A DNA stretch of 64,000 nucleotides from Parietichytrium sp. I65-24A (taxonomy: Eukaryota; Sar; Bigyra; Thraustochytrida; Thraustochytriidae), in assembly GCA_012862575.1 (NCBI GenBank), contig BLSF01000013.1, forward strand, positions 248,001 to 312,000. The letters run 5' to 3'. The translations under genes and the position numbers were made by a program. The notes under the pieces are model-generated. The model was not told the DNA's origin. It did not search any database and saw nothing but the letters and a program-made list of their open reading frames with translations. This document shows, one piece after another, positions 50,539-62,611 of the stretch (positions are counted from its first letter, which is position 1; each line of letters begins with the position of its first letter).

Positions 50539-51343
50539 TGGTCCTCCTCTCGTTGTTATGTTGGTTGGCATCAGCGTTGACAGAAAGGAAGTTTCCTTTC
50601 TTCTACAAATCCTATCTCACCTATCTCCCACCGTCTTCTTTCTCCTCTCTCTCATTCTCTCAAAATTTTCTCTCTCTCTCTCTTCTTTCTCTCCCAGAGG
50701 CTCCCTCCCTCTCTCGCGGTGTGCGCCTACACCTACCTACGATTTGTTATACGAACACCCTGGTGGCTAGCCAGCGACATAGAATTTTGCGGTAGGACGA
50801 GCGTGAAAATCTGGGATGACTAAGGCTGAGAGAGTACCTCCTGGTACTGTTAGTATAGAACGAGTAATTTGAAGATTTGGCATGTATTTACTCAGCATGT
50901 GAACTTCAACTTGACTCGCCAAAGCTCAACCGTTACAAGGATTCAAGGGAAGGGGCGACTGTGGATTATTGATTTTCATTGATTGTAGATTTATCATCGA
51001 GAAACTGCAAAGTAAGTGCAGAGTGAGTTGGCTCTCCGATTTGCATGTCGTCGTCAGTGGCAGTGACAACGATGCAACTTTTGAAGCAGTTGTAGTATTC
51101 TCAACGTAATGCCTGATAGAAGCAAGAAACTTCTTTCTAGCTGGCAAGTGGTACATTAGTAAGTATTTAATTGCCGGTACTGTAGTTCCCAAAGATGGGG
51201 TATGTATGCAGTTCGGTATTGGTAGCAGTCTTAACCTAAAGTGTGCTAACGTGCGAAGCAAGGTTGCGAGTATTTGCGACTGCGTATTCATTGTCTGCAG
51301 TAACGTTAGGACTAGCAACTCTTTAAAATGAGTGGGATACTTA

Positions 51344-51356
51344 CTGACTGTGAGTA
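51344..51356 (+). promoter_or_regulatory. CTGACTGTGAGTA motif, copy 5
   Basis: Exact 13-mer shared with 2285 and 46520. It is intergenic, about 1.26 kb upstream of the 532-residue protein gene. Confidence 0.4.
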
Positions 51357-53110
51357 AGCTTAGTTTTTCGGAACTGCCTGTGAGTGTTAGGATGTGTTAG
51401 TTAGGACTGCGAGATTTGTGAGGGCGAAAATGTTCGGAACTTGAAGCAGCTAAGCTCACTCTTCTTATGACTTTGGCGGATCAAGTATTCATGACACTTC
51501 CGACGCTGTACATTCTCAAGATCAAATCAAATGCTTTTCTGCACTTCTGCACTTCTGCACTGCCTTGCCTCGTGGAAGCTGAAATATTATGCGTTGAGTG
51601 AGTCAATGATCATTGATCCCTCGCGATGGACGACAGAGGGTGCCTGGATGAAGCTCTTCGATCCATTGGGAGCTTTGAATGAATGTTTCCCACTATGGGT
51701 GACTATTACGTCAACCGTGTAAGCACTGGCACCGGTACTGACAGTGCGTCCAGATTAATGTAGCGAAGGACAGAGAGTCTGTGAGCATTTGCGAACGATG
51801 CAAAGCTCGACTCGGTTTGGTGCGTGTGTTAGCGCAAATGATAGAACGAGAATACTTTTCTCTTGACCAAGAATACCCCAGCACAGTGAACCAACAACCT
51901 CTCCGAGACGCCACATATCGCCACATCCTCCAAGCCTCTCTTGCTCTCTTTACGCCAACTCGAACTTGAAGGCAACGGAGGGAGCGATCAACCGCTTCGA
52001 GTCCAAGTCAGAGACTCATCTGACAGCAACGGTAATTCGCGCAGCTTGACGTCAAACTGAATTCTCAAATCTGATGCTTCTTCATTCATTCCTTCAATGA
52101 ACAGCGCAGCGCGTTGACGGTCGTTGAATGACGTTGGTTCAAGTTGGCACTGTGCGTTGATGCATCGTTGGCGTTGGAAGGCGTATTGACACAATGGTAC
52201 GCTCGAATACGCTCGAGCTTTGCAGCGCAGGTGATGCTGACACAGCAAGTACTCGATGAGGTTGGCTGCAGGGAGAGCTGGTGCAATCATCGAACCGACG
52301 GGCTCGCTATGGCTCGCTACTCAGTAGAGACCTGCCGCCGAAACTTCAAGAGCGTCGCTCTATGTGACTGTGACTTACTGTGAGTGCAGGCAAGGTTGCA
52401 GAATCCATCGCACGACTCGGAACGAACGAACGCACCGACCCGCCGGACATCTAAGTTATTAGCTTTTGCTACTTTCGCTGCTGGTCCTGCTGATCCGCCC
52501 GCCAGCACTCGCTATTCACCACGTCTGCTCACTCACACCATCGCGCACCAATTTCTTCGCCAATGTACTTATCTATTGAGATTGACTGTGAATAGAGTAG
52601 TCAGATAGGACTTGGAGAGTTCGTCCCTAATAGGAAAGACATCACACTGGCGTGGCCCAGAACGTTAGGATTTGTGTCGGTTTTCCTCAGTGATTTCCGT
52701 AGTAAGATATTAGCTGCTGGGGATAGTGTGCAGTGAATAGTGTGCGTCGAGAGTCCCTACAACGTGTGGTGCGAGTATTTGTACTACTAGTTGGTGTAGT
52801 ATCAAGTCAGTAAACCAACACATGGTTCACAACTTGAGTGAAGAAAAAGATGCTTTTCTTTTGTTGATCAACAACTTATGGCAAAAGAGTTAACGACCGT
52901 GACTTCGAACGTTGGCAGCTTTCACAGCCTGAGCACTGGCACTGGGAATTCTCGACTCTCATACTTTTAATACCGCTACTCACAGCCAGTCAGTTATTGG
53001 TCCGGAAGGACGCCTGGGGGGGACGGCGGACGACCGTTTCCGACGCTAGCTGGCCAGTGTGAGTACTGGGACAGGGAAGAATAGAGCTCAACGGCCGATT
53101 AAAAAAGAAG

Positions 53111-54339
53111 TCAAAAGTCATGCAACCTGGTTTTGGCTGATTGATGCTTGCTTGTCAGCCAAGCCTTGGCTGGCGCTGTCATGGATTTGACGTTGACAAA
53201 TTCCGGTTTGGCACTTGTAGGAGGCAATGGGTCAGCCACGACTCTCCAAGCCTTCTTGTGATTTGATACACTAACACGAGTCGATGCCATGACTCCGTCG
53301 CCGTCCAACACAAGTGGCACCGAACCGAGTTCTGGCCGTCCCGTGAAACGCAACGAAGTACATGCATACGTTGCCGGAAAACAGTACCCAAGTCCGGCGT
53401 AGTGCTCCATTGGAGGAGCAAAGAAATCCATCACTTTTTGCGCCACGCCCATGATTACAGAGAAGGGTGAGTTTCGGCTGTTTAAATCGCCCGACGGGCT
53501 ATTGAATTCTCCGGCGGAAAGTCAAGAAACTTACTTCTTTTAAAACCAGGAAACTGAGAAACTGGCATGACGGACACCCACATGGTGTCTCCAACGACCC
53601 CGGTATATGGATGCCGGTGTGACGCAACGATCCAAAAGAAATCGTCCTTGATACTGAGCTTTGTTCCACTTTCCAGCATCAGGTCCAGGGTCCCTACTTC
53701 AGAGTTCCAGGAAGGGAGAAGATTGCAAGCAATTAGCTCCTTGAAAATGCCCAGTAGAGGTCCGCCGACGTGGAAGCGCCAATCGCTCGCTGCTTTGCAT
53801 ACTTTGTGCGCCATTCGGCCGATGTGAAACGCTTCGAAGGACACTTGGTTCACTTTTCCGGAGTTATCATGCACGTGCATCAGCGAACACGCACGAAAAG
53901 AATTTGTTATAGCGGCTCCGGGGAGCTTGTCGACATCGGGCAACCCGGCGGTGACGGCAAAGAAATTCAAGCTTCCCTGGCTTAAGATGGCAATTCTGGT
54001 CTCTCGAAGCTTTTGAACGTCAAACAGTGCTTGAATGACTTCTCTTACGGTGCCATCCCCACCAACGATGATGAATCCCGTCCCCGGCCTTGCCACTTGT
54101 CTCGCAAGCTCTTGAGCATGCCCTGCTCGTTCAGTGTAGAGTATTTGGATCTCCACCCCCGGGGCAACGTCGTACCAGAGGGGCCGGAGCTGCGACTCTA
54201 CAACTTGGCGGCCCTTTTTCTTTCCACTCACGGGCGAGCATATCACAACCCAGCGCACAGGAGTGCACTCAATCGCGTCTGACTCATCCACGAGGCTCCA
54301 ACGCTCATCTTCCTGGCCCGAGCTAGCTCTGCGCAGCAT
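53111..54339 (-). CDS. Diacylglycerol/sphingoid-type lipid kinase
   Basis: Two exons: 54339-53535 and 53433-53111, giving 375 residues. The donor is GTAAGT. The acceptor I chose (CAAAAAG, intron 53534-53434, 101 nt) keeps the frame and gives the usual spacing between 'FPGFKR' and 'DFFAPPMEHYAG'. It lacks a good pyrimidine tract right next to it, so this junction is the weak point. The DAGK catalytic core is clear: CSPVSGKKKG near 34-43 and GGDGT at 93-97. SQGSLNFFAVTAG, an ATP-site GTLDLML strand and a C-terminal VPLVLDGDG motif follow. The first motif has CSP where the family usually has NP. Enzymes of this family phosphorylate diacylglycerol, ceramide or sphingoid bases; which lipid cannot be told. 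No membrane helix is evident. The lipid-kinase call is firm. Confidence 0.9.
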
Positions 54340-55106
54340 TGTTGACTCGTCGTCTCGCGCAAGACACCGCGATCCTCAGAGCAGACAGACATACGATAGG
54401 ACATACACTGCTTTCAATTGTTTCCATTCTCCAGTGCGGTTCATGTACACGAAAGACATCAGCGAGAAGAATTGTGATCATTTCCACCAAGTGGCGCAGA
54501 CTGTTCGCTCGACCTCGGCTAACTTTGCAAAATCTGACACAATACAGCCACGAAGTGAAGAGAAATGGATCCCCTGATTTTCATTCATGGTGAGAATGGA
54601 TGAGAAAGGTGAGCAAATTTCGTACGCCTGAATTGCGCGAATTGAGTAACATAAGGTCTCTAGTGACGTCGACTCAACTGTGAACCATGAAATTGCACGT
54701 AACGACAGCACTTCCGCGGAGATCCGTTCACACAAGTTTCCACGCGTATAGAAATCCATTAGAGAATATAGCGGTGGAATAACGAAAATTAGCACAGAAG
54801 CCTTCTTAAATAAGATAATAGACAGCGCTACCGCGGTCACTCGTCGCGATTTTCGTGCACACGGCGCGGAGGGAGTCACCTTGGGTGTCACTCTTCCTAC
54901 TCTTCCGCGCGAAAGCATCCAGCCAGTCAGCCAGGCTCCTCTCTGAAAGTGTAAGTAGTCTTGAGCAAGAAAGCAACAACTCGGCAGACCCCTCAACGCG
55001 AAAGCAAGAGGGCACGCGCCTTGTTGGCAGAGGAGAGCAGAGTGGAGCAGAGCAAGGCGAGAGGCGCCGCGCACGAAACCCCCCTTCCCCGGCAAACAGA
55101 GAGGAA
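54340..55106. other. Divergent promoter region of lipid kinase and CFAP144-like gene
   Basis: 767 bp between two divergent start codons. An open frame on the minus strand (54478-55095) shows no domain and overlaps the probable 5' leader of the CFAP144-like gene. I leave it out. Confidence 0.5.
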
Positions 55107-55695
55107 ATGGCGACCAAGGGACAGTTCTCAGAGGTCTCCAACAACGAGATCTGGCGGGAAGCCATCCGGCGTGAGACCAATGTGCTAAAGTGAGTTTCGA
55201 AAAGTAGAGAGAGGCTGGTTGGTGCTTGCGAGAGAGGGCGAACTAACGGACGGAGCGACGGGAAATTTGTTCAGGAGCCAAAAGCTGAGCTATTCGTGCA
55301 ATCTGAACGCGTTGAAGAAGGGCCAGGTCACCGTCAAGCCTACGAAGCGCACAGATGAGCAGCAGGAGCTCACAAGCGAGGAGGACGCCGTGGCAACGAA
55401 GATCTTGAATGATTATGGCGTGAAGACAAGGAGCGTTGATCCCGCAACCATCATGGTGCCGTCAACGAGCAATTCCCAGTATGGGCTGTACAACTTTGTA
55501 AGTGCACATCGCCTTTCTGTTTTGACGCGTTTTCAATTGTACTTATAAAATACACACCTCTTCGCTTGATTTCCGCAGTATCGTTACCCTGATGAGCGCC
55601 GCGATGACTTTGTTCGCAAGGGATGCGAAGAAACAAAGTATGCCAAGAACTTTTACACAATGACCGGAAAGAGCGCCTATGCCAAACAGACTTGA
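55107..55695 (+). CDS. Small ciliary protein, CFAP144/FAM183-like
   Basis: Three exons: 55107-55189, 55275-55497 and 55579-55695, giving 140 residues. The introns are 85 nt (GTGAGT...CAG) and 81 nt (GTAAGT...CAG), and both joins keep the frame. The protein matches the CFAP144 (FAM183) plan from memory. An N-terminal helix with E-x-x-R-x-E spacing (EAIRRETNVLK) is followed by an NALKKGQVTVKP element. The C-terminal DERRDDF segment is followed by EETKYAKNFY, comparable with DDRR and DITLYKAKLW in the human protein. CFAP144 is a microtubule inner protein of the ciliary doublet. A ciliary role fits the dynein gene in the same window. It is short, so the match is suggestive rather than proven. The gene itself is well supported by the splice sites. 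Confidence 0.75.
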
Positions 55696-57010
55696 ACAGT
55701 TCCAGATAGTTTTGACAGTGGCTTGCGTTCTGGGGACCGCGATGGTGGCGCAGAGTAGTTTGTTGCGTTTAACCGGCTGCCCCACTCGCGATCAGGTCAA
55801 TTAATTGATCGATGAAAGTTATAAAATATAGATATGAAGGAAGGAAAGTCATCTGACAGTCATCATCTTAATTCCGCGAAGCCCACTTTGATAGCGCTCG
55901 ACTGACTTTTTATGTTTCCAAAGCCACATGCTTGTGTATCACAATTGTTCAGCCCCTTGAAGACAGCTCTTTTCGTTTCTCTGTCGATCGTTCGACTCTT
56001 TCCGCCCAATTTCGAAGCAGAAAACGAATCGTTTCTGAGAAAACAGGACCGCGCGAGCGAGCAAATACCAAGCGGCTGTGCCCCGATACCACCGGTACTC
56101 GCCCGCAAAATGGCGCGCACTTCGTCAATTGAAGCAATCAGAGCAACAAAGTTTGTCATCCATCCATCCATCTAACGAAACAGCCCAGCCCAGCTCGATC
56201 AGTGTGCACATTTTGCGATTCTATGAAGAAGCATTCACAAGCCCGCAAGAGCAAGCAAACAAACCAAACCAAACAATCAATCCATCAAAGAAAGAAAGAA
56301 AGAAAGAAAGAAAGAGAGAAAGAAACCCAGGCGGCTTGTGGCACTGTGATCACTGTGACTTGAAACAGCTCAGCCAGACAAGCAATGCTGCAGCTCTGAG
56401 GAGCGGACATTCGTCGCTAACCATCCTATAGCCGCTTCGCGAGTGACCACTGTGGTGTAGAGATGTCTAGAGCAGAGCACTAGCTCGTCTCTTCAGCTCA
56501 CACGTCGATCCTTGCCGCGACGCTAGTGTACCGGTACCGGTCGTAGCTTGCAACGACTGCAAATGACTGTGACGAAGAAAGAGGAAAAGAGCACAAGGTA
56601 AGCTTACTGTGCGTACTTGCAGGGTGTCACGGGTGTTGCGGGTGAGAGCGCAAGTGCATGTGCGAGAGTTTGCAGACTCGTCGCGAGTGAACTCTAGTGC
56701 CAATCGCGCATTGGCAACTTGACTGTCCAAAGCTCTCAAAGGCAAAACGCGCGTCGAGGACGGCAAGGGCGGTGACAAACGTGCTGCGAGTGAGAAGCAG
56801 AGACGGGTGCTGGAATTGAGGTTTGGGAAGAGGCAACGGGCACTCGAAAAGTGCGCGAGGTGTGAACGAGTTGCATGGCCTCTCTGCGTTTGGAGGTAAT
56901 CCCGGTCCATCGCTCACCACAGGAAACGAGTGCCGGCGCGGTGGAATAGTGGCAGGCACTTACAGTCAAGTCTTTTGTACGGGTGGAAAGTAAATTTTGG
57001 GTTGATAGGA
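55696..57010. other. Gap before the RND transporter gene
   Basis: 1.3 kb. Contains a GAAA microsatellite at 56288-56325 and no supported gene. The last part is the transporter's 5' flank. Confidence 0.5.
56288..56325. repeat. GAAA tetranucleotide microsatellite
   Basis: About nine AAGA/GAAA units with one GAGA interruption. Confidence 0.9.
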
Positions 57011-59927
57011 ATGGAGCAACGCCACGTGGGGAATGGTGGGCCGCCGAACGAGCTGCAGCGACTGTTCAGCTTCAGCGACGACCATGCATACGGCAAGGTG
57101 TTTATGGGATACTATGGCTTTGTGTCCAGGTGCAAGTACTGGGTCGTTGCGATTTGGCTCGCACTGATGGTGTGGGGCGGAGCAACGGGGTTTCGGTACA
57201 TCAAAGAGGCGCGCGATCAGATGACTGCTCCGGCTGGATCTGTAGCTGCTCTCGACGCCGCGGAGTTTGCGCTCAAGTTTAAAGCGCTATCTACGTCAAC
57301 GCAGATGCTCATGCTCGTTTCGTGCAAGGACCAGAGCTCGGACTGCATGGTGACGTGTCCAAAGTCGGATACATCAAGCCCTTGCGTGGGTTTTAACGAG
57401 GAGATCCACCAATTCTCCTTCCAGGTTCGAGACTTGGTGTTCCAAAAATCGGAAGAGTATGGCGCTGGGTATTCGAACGAGACGTTAGGATACTACTTGT
57501 TTGCGAATTCTCCATTGGACACTTTAAAGTCGCAATTCACCTCGGCAAATGGCAAGGCAACGTTTCTTGTTTTTTCAGGTTCGGGAGAAGTCAAGTCAGA
57601 ACATCGCTACAAACTTGTGGAGGAGATCAATCGGAAGGGTGGGATCCTTGACCGCCTGAATCCAGACAAGTCTAAAGTAAGTTTGCTTGGGCAAGATGGC
57701 GATCTCCTGCCATTTGGAACGGCTCTTCGGCTGTTGCACGACCAAACAAAGTGTACTTACATTTCTATGAATCTATTCGCCCTCATCTCCGTTTGGAATC
57801 TTTTTGTTTAATGAATCATAGTACAAAATGGGAATCACTGGAGTCGATCCTATGACAAGCGAAGGAAGCACAGCAGCCGTGGAGCAATCCGAGCGAATCG
57901 ACATGATTACGATGCCTATTGCGTTTGCTCTGTTGGGATACATGGTACGCTCCTGGCGGCTACTCCTAATATCTCTGCTAAACATGGGCATCACTATCCT
58001 GAGCTCATTTGGGTTCTTGGTGGTGCTTACCGATTTAACCGGCAAGCCGCCGATGACGACGACGGCATCGTTCGTAGAGGTCCTCGGTCTCGCCATGTGC
58101 GTAGATGCGTCGCTTTTTTTCCTCCGCCGGTTTCGCGACGAGAGTAAAGGTGGTCGGGACGCTGCTCTCGCGATTAAGATTATGATGAGCCAATCTGGGC
58201 ATGTCGTCACCATGTCTTCACTTACCATCATCTTCGTATTTGCGGGATTCCTCTTCATGAAGTCTGGCGATCTGATGGTTCAGGGCCTCGCTTGCGTGGT
58301 TACCGTGACATGCAGTCTCTTCGTCAACATGACCTGCACGCCGGCGCTTCTGATGATGTTTCCTGATTTTTTCGGCAAGTTCGATCATGGCTCTGATCAG
58401 TCTGATGCGGGGCTTTGGAGTTCTGTCAAGTCCTTTTTCCGCTCCTGCGTCGCAAAGTGCAGGAGTTCGCAGGTTGCTGTTCCTTTAGAGAACGAGGAGC
58501 AGAGTTACAGTCGTTTAGGTGAAGGAGACGAGGAAGAGAACGGGGCAGTGCCACTAGACACCATGTCAGTTTCTGAGAGGGAGTTCCTCCGGCAGCGCGG
58601 AGGTCCGTACGCCGGAACATACTTCAAGATCTTGAAGAAGATCACAGTGTGGCCATGGAATATAATATGTCTGGTGTCTCTTTATGTTCTGGTCATCCCA
58701 CTTGCCATTCAAGCGTTGCACTTGAACCGAAACCAAAATCTCATGCTCGCGATTCCTCGAAACTCGGCTGCAAGTCACACGTTTAAAGACTTGAAGGCCG
58801 ACTTTACTGACAATGCGGGGATGCTCTCGCCTCTATACGTGATGGTAGAGGGTCCCGAGCGGAACAATAGCATCAAGGAATTTGGAGCGGGGATGCAGAT
58901 GTTTCGCGCCCTCCGCCAGCTGACGACTCGGATTGCCCGCGACACAGGAATTCCAAAATCGTCTCTAAGCCACGTTGGCGTCGTGCCTCTCCCGCTTGCG
59001 CGAATTATGCTCAGAGTTAAGGGCGACTGGTGCAAGGCGTGCAAGTTGTACCAATTCTTGTGGAAGCGAAGCGTGAACGAGTTTGGGAATGCAGCGCTGG
59101 TTACCATTATCGTTCCTTTTGACCCATTCTCAAACGAGATCGAGGGCTTCATCGGGCAAGTCTTTAAAACGTTGGACCAATACCGCGAAACGCTGCCGAA
59201 GGGAACCAAGATACGCGGGGTACATTTTGCGGGGATCCAGGTCGGCATGGTTGAGGATATGCGAATTACCTTCGAGCAGTTCCCTCTCTTGGTTGGAATT
59301 ACATGCGTGGTTGTTTTCGCGTTAATCGCCGTGATGCTTCAGAGTGCGTTCGTTCTCATACGCCTGACACTGACGGTTGTCCTTCCTCTAGCTGCGATGT
59401 TTGGTCTCAGCGTCATGGTGTACCAGAAAGGGCTGCTCGACTGGACCGGGTTGGCCCAGCTTCAAAGCAGCGAACAAGGCTTCTTTTGGTATGTTCCGGT
59501 CTTGTGTTTTACATTGACCGTGGGGCTTGCCCTCGATTATGACGTTTTAGTGATAAGCCGAATTCGTGAGCATCGTTTCGCAGGGCTGTCCATTCGAGCA
59601 GCGATCATCCGGTCGATGTGGGAAATTAACTCCACCCTTGTGGCAGCTGGCCTCATAATGACCCTCGCGTTCGGATCCCTGCTGATCTCGGACACCGCTG
59701 CTGTCAACCAAATGAGTTTTATCCTCACCTCGTCGGTCCTCTTCGACACCTTTGTCATTCAAACGTTCGTAGTCCCGTGCATCATGAGCTTTGCCGACCA
59801 TACCGCGTGGTGGCCAGTTCATCCTCCAATGGACAACCTCATATCGCTCGACGAAGAAGTGGAGGCACGAAACAAAGCCTTTGAGCGTTACTCGGGCGCC
59901 AGAGTAGAGCCTGAAACCCAGCTCTGA
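57011..59927 (+). CDS. RND-superfamily membrane transporter (MmpL/Patched type)
   Basis: Two exons, 57011-57676 and 57822-59927, give 923 residues. The intron (57677-57821, 145 nt) has a perfect GTAAGT donor and a TAG acceptor, and joins 'NPDKSK-YKMGITGVD' in frame. Reading past the donor would stop within about 45 codons. TM1 (about 43-62) is followed by a Cys-containing outer domain. A block of five helices follows, then a charged cytoplasmic loop (about 395-470), TM7, a second outer domain and five more helices. The TM4 segment LGLAMCVDASLFFLRRFR (Asp317) and the TM10 segment VGLALDYDVLVISRIR (Asp794-Tyr795) match MmpL-type proton-relay helices. TM10 keeps the Asp-Tyr pair, while TM4 has Asp-Ala. 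Family members export lipids or sterols using ion gradients. The substrate is unknown. Confidence 0.93.
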
Positions 59928-60390
59928 GTTTTAAACTACTGCCGCAGCAGCACGCGCACCACCTGTTCTCCACTAGCCCGCATCGAAGCCCGTCTTGGCG
60001 GAAAGCAAAACAGTACTAGTACACGTACCTTCCCTTTTTTTTAGCTTCCATTGTTTCCTCTCATTTCATTCAATCCTTTGTGCATCTCGATGCACGAGCT
60101 ACCCCGCAGCGCTTCCAACACTTGGTTCCGAACGGTCATTGCTTCGGCCATCGTCTGCGTGTCTGCGTGTCTGCTTTCTGCGTGCCTTCGTGGTGCGGCC
60201 AAGAGCTGGAGCCATTGTCAGCAATGTGACGAATGGATTGTTCATTTCTTTTCATCTCTTTTCAGAACATTTCTTTTCAGAACATTTCTTTTCGGTTCGG
60301 CGGCCGGCCATCATTCATGCCCACCTCGAAGGTTAGCCGCGCTCGGTTCTTGGGTTCTCCGGTTCTCCAGCAGTAATACGATCTCAACTG

Positions 60391-60435
60391 CTATGTGCTA
60401 ATTAGAGGAGTCGTGGCGGCTATGTGCTAATTAGA
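60391..60435 (+). repeat. 16-bp direct repeat
   Basis: CTATGTGCTAATTAGA at 60391-60406 and again at 60420-60435, 29 bp apart start to start. Confidence 0.85.
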
Positions 60436-61216
60436 CCAAGTTGTAGGGAAATAGACAGACTGTGAAGGTGTGCGAAGAGGGGGAGATTTGTGCCAAGGCA
60501 TACCTTCCTTTCATTCTTTTCTTCCCTTCTTTCTTTCCATCCTTTTTGAACATTTCATTTCAATTGAACAACTCTTGATCTCACTCAATCCATTGGACAA
60601 AGCAATGAAAGGAAATGAACATGCAAGTTGTGTCTTCGTGAACATGCAAGAAAGCGAGTCTGCCTGCAGAGCGAAGCGACCTCGAGGAGCGCGAGGACCT
60701 TTCTGGCGCGTTCTTTCGAACCAGAATTCAGAAAAATTAACAAATTCAGAATTTAGGATTTGAGAAATTGTTCAGAATCTCATAGTTACAGATGGAGCTG
60801 TTTGCGAGGGGAGCGAGCGCCCGACGTTCCCGACGTTCCCGACGCTCCCTTTTTCTTTTACTTTGAACGCTTTCGTACTTTCAGGACTTGGCCTTGCGTG
60901 CTTGCTATGGCTTGCTGTTGCTTGCTGCTCACTCCTGGCGTGCGAGTGACTGTGCGTTCTGTGCGTCCCCAGTGGCTGCTACTCGAGTAAGTTGCTCAAA
61001 ATACGCAGCAGTTGGAATGTGAATGCGAGAGTGCGCGATCGCTTTCAAGCAGGTGTCTCGCAGGGTCTCGACTGGGGGACAGAATTGACAGAATGTCGGC
61101 TGTTTCTAGGGCGAGACACATCGTGCCCACGCCAGTGGAAAAGGGCGTGGCTAGCAGGAGCCACAAGCGAGGGGGCTAGGAGGCCACCACGAAGGGGGAG
61201 GGGGGAAAGGTGGCGG

Positions 61217-61264
61217 GGGAGGGGGAGAGAAAGAGAGAGAGAGAGAAAGAAAGAGAAAGAAAGT
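61217..61264. repeat. GA/GAAA microsatellite
   Basis: Purine run of GA and GAAA units following a GGGGGA-rich stretch. Confidence 0.85.
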
Positions 61265-61299
61265 GCCGAGAAGAAACCATTCGCGTGATTTACTCTTTT

Positions 61300-61315
61300 C
61301 TGAATTCTGAATTCT
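61300..61315 (-). repeat. GAATTCAGA-type motif, inverted copy
   Basis: CTGAATTCTGAATTCT is the reverse complement of the tandem motif at 14-34. Confidence 0.55.
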
Positions 61316-62611
61316 AAAAAATTCTCAACTCTGGTACTCTGGTACTCGAGTAAGTTAAACGCTGAGGCGTAGCTGGAAGCAGCGAGCAAATGAGAGCGAA
61401 GAGCGCAATCGAACGAGTGGAAGGATATGAACTGTGTTGCTGCCTCGCGACCCTTGCGCAACTATTGACTTTACGGTTAGCCTAAACACTTTCTTTGTGT
61501 GAGCTCGAGAATAGCTCGATTAGCTGGACGTCAGCAGCAGGCGTAGACGCTCCGAACTGGCAAACCCCGAGCAGACGCTAGTGTAAATGGCGCAGAAGTC
61601 GTAGCGCATTTTTGTGCCTCGCGAGAAGTCACTCATTCATTCACGGCATTCTCGACAGCTGGATCAGCTGGATCGCACCAGTTCGCCCCTTCCCCTTCTC
61701 CGCCTCGTGAGAGTTAGGGAAAGAAGTAGCCAAAGGCCGGCCGTCCAGCACCTTGGAAGCAGAGAGTTTGGAGACAATTGGAGACATGGAGAAAGGTGCT
61801 CGTCCTCACCGGCAGTACCATCTAGCTGCAGAGAAGAGCAGCGTTTGTGCCAAATTCAATTGCGAGTTGGCGTCGGCCAGGTCAAGGTTGTTTGCCGTCG
61901 CTCGGAGCTGCCGTTCGCCGAGTCGGCTATACACTTTCGGGACTTGTATCCTACTGAGGCTACGTCCTTTCGCGGAAGGAAGAAGGAAGGCTCTCTACCA
62001 CCCTGGCCTCAGCTCCCAACGTTCTCGATGACCTCAGCGATGCAACCTTCTCAGTGCTAAGCAAAGCTCCGCGACTCAATGGGCACAACAGGACAGTTCA
62101 ATTTACACCAAACCATCGCGATTTCCTCGCAATGCATTGTACTCAGTACTGAGTACTCACTACGCTTGCTGGGTGGAATTGCGCGGAAATAGCTCGGCAG
62201 GCTCGTCGTCACAATGAGCCACAATAGTCACCATAGTCGCATCCCAGCTAACCCACCCTCTGCTCTACCGAGCGCTAGCCCACTCTCCAAGCCCAATACT
62301 TCGCACACCTCACCTCGCACACCCGTTGAGCTAGTGTCGCAGTAGCGCTGGGCCGAAGAGCAGGAGCTCACACCAAAATCACACTCAGTGGAGTTGGACT
62401 GCTAGTGCACTCGCTGCCTGTCGTGGCGAAAGTGAGATCGAAGCAGTTAGCAAGGCAGTCACAGTTGACTGACAGCGAGAAGGAAAGCTTCCCCATCGCC
62501 CTTGGGACGAGCAAGGAGTCGAAAGGCCGGCGAGCGACAAGAACAGAGCGCCGTGCTGTGCTGGTCGAGTATCCACAGGGCGGCTGTCATTCAAGCGCCT
62601 ACATACAGACG

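Larger units (their letters stand above)
50086..53110. other. Intergenic stretch, about 3 kb
   Basis: No supported gene. It holds a CTCA microsatellite (50493-50538), a CT-rich tract (about 50637-50730), a CTGCACTT nonamer repeat (about 51538-51560) and the CTGACTGTGAGTA motif at 51344. Confidence 0.5.
59928..62611. other. Intergenic stretch, about 2.7 kb
   Basis: No supported gene. It holds a tandem TTTCTTTTCAGAACA repeat (about 60256-60294), a 16-bp direct repeat (60391-60406 and 60420-60435), a CCCGACGTT repeat (about 60820-60848), degenerate and inverted GAATTCAGA copies (60723-60760, 61300-61315) and a GA-rich tract (61217-61264). Confidence 0.5.

Noticed and set aside
54478-55095. 205-codon open frame on the minus strand
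   Set aside because: No domain, odd composition, and it overlaps the likely 5' leader of the CFAP144-like gene.
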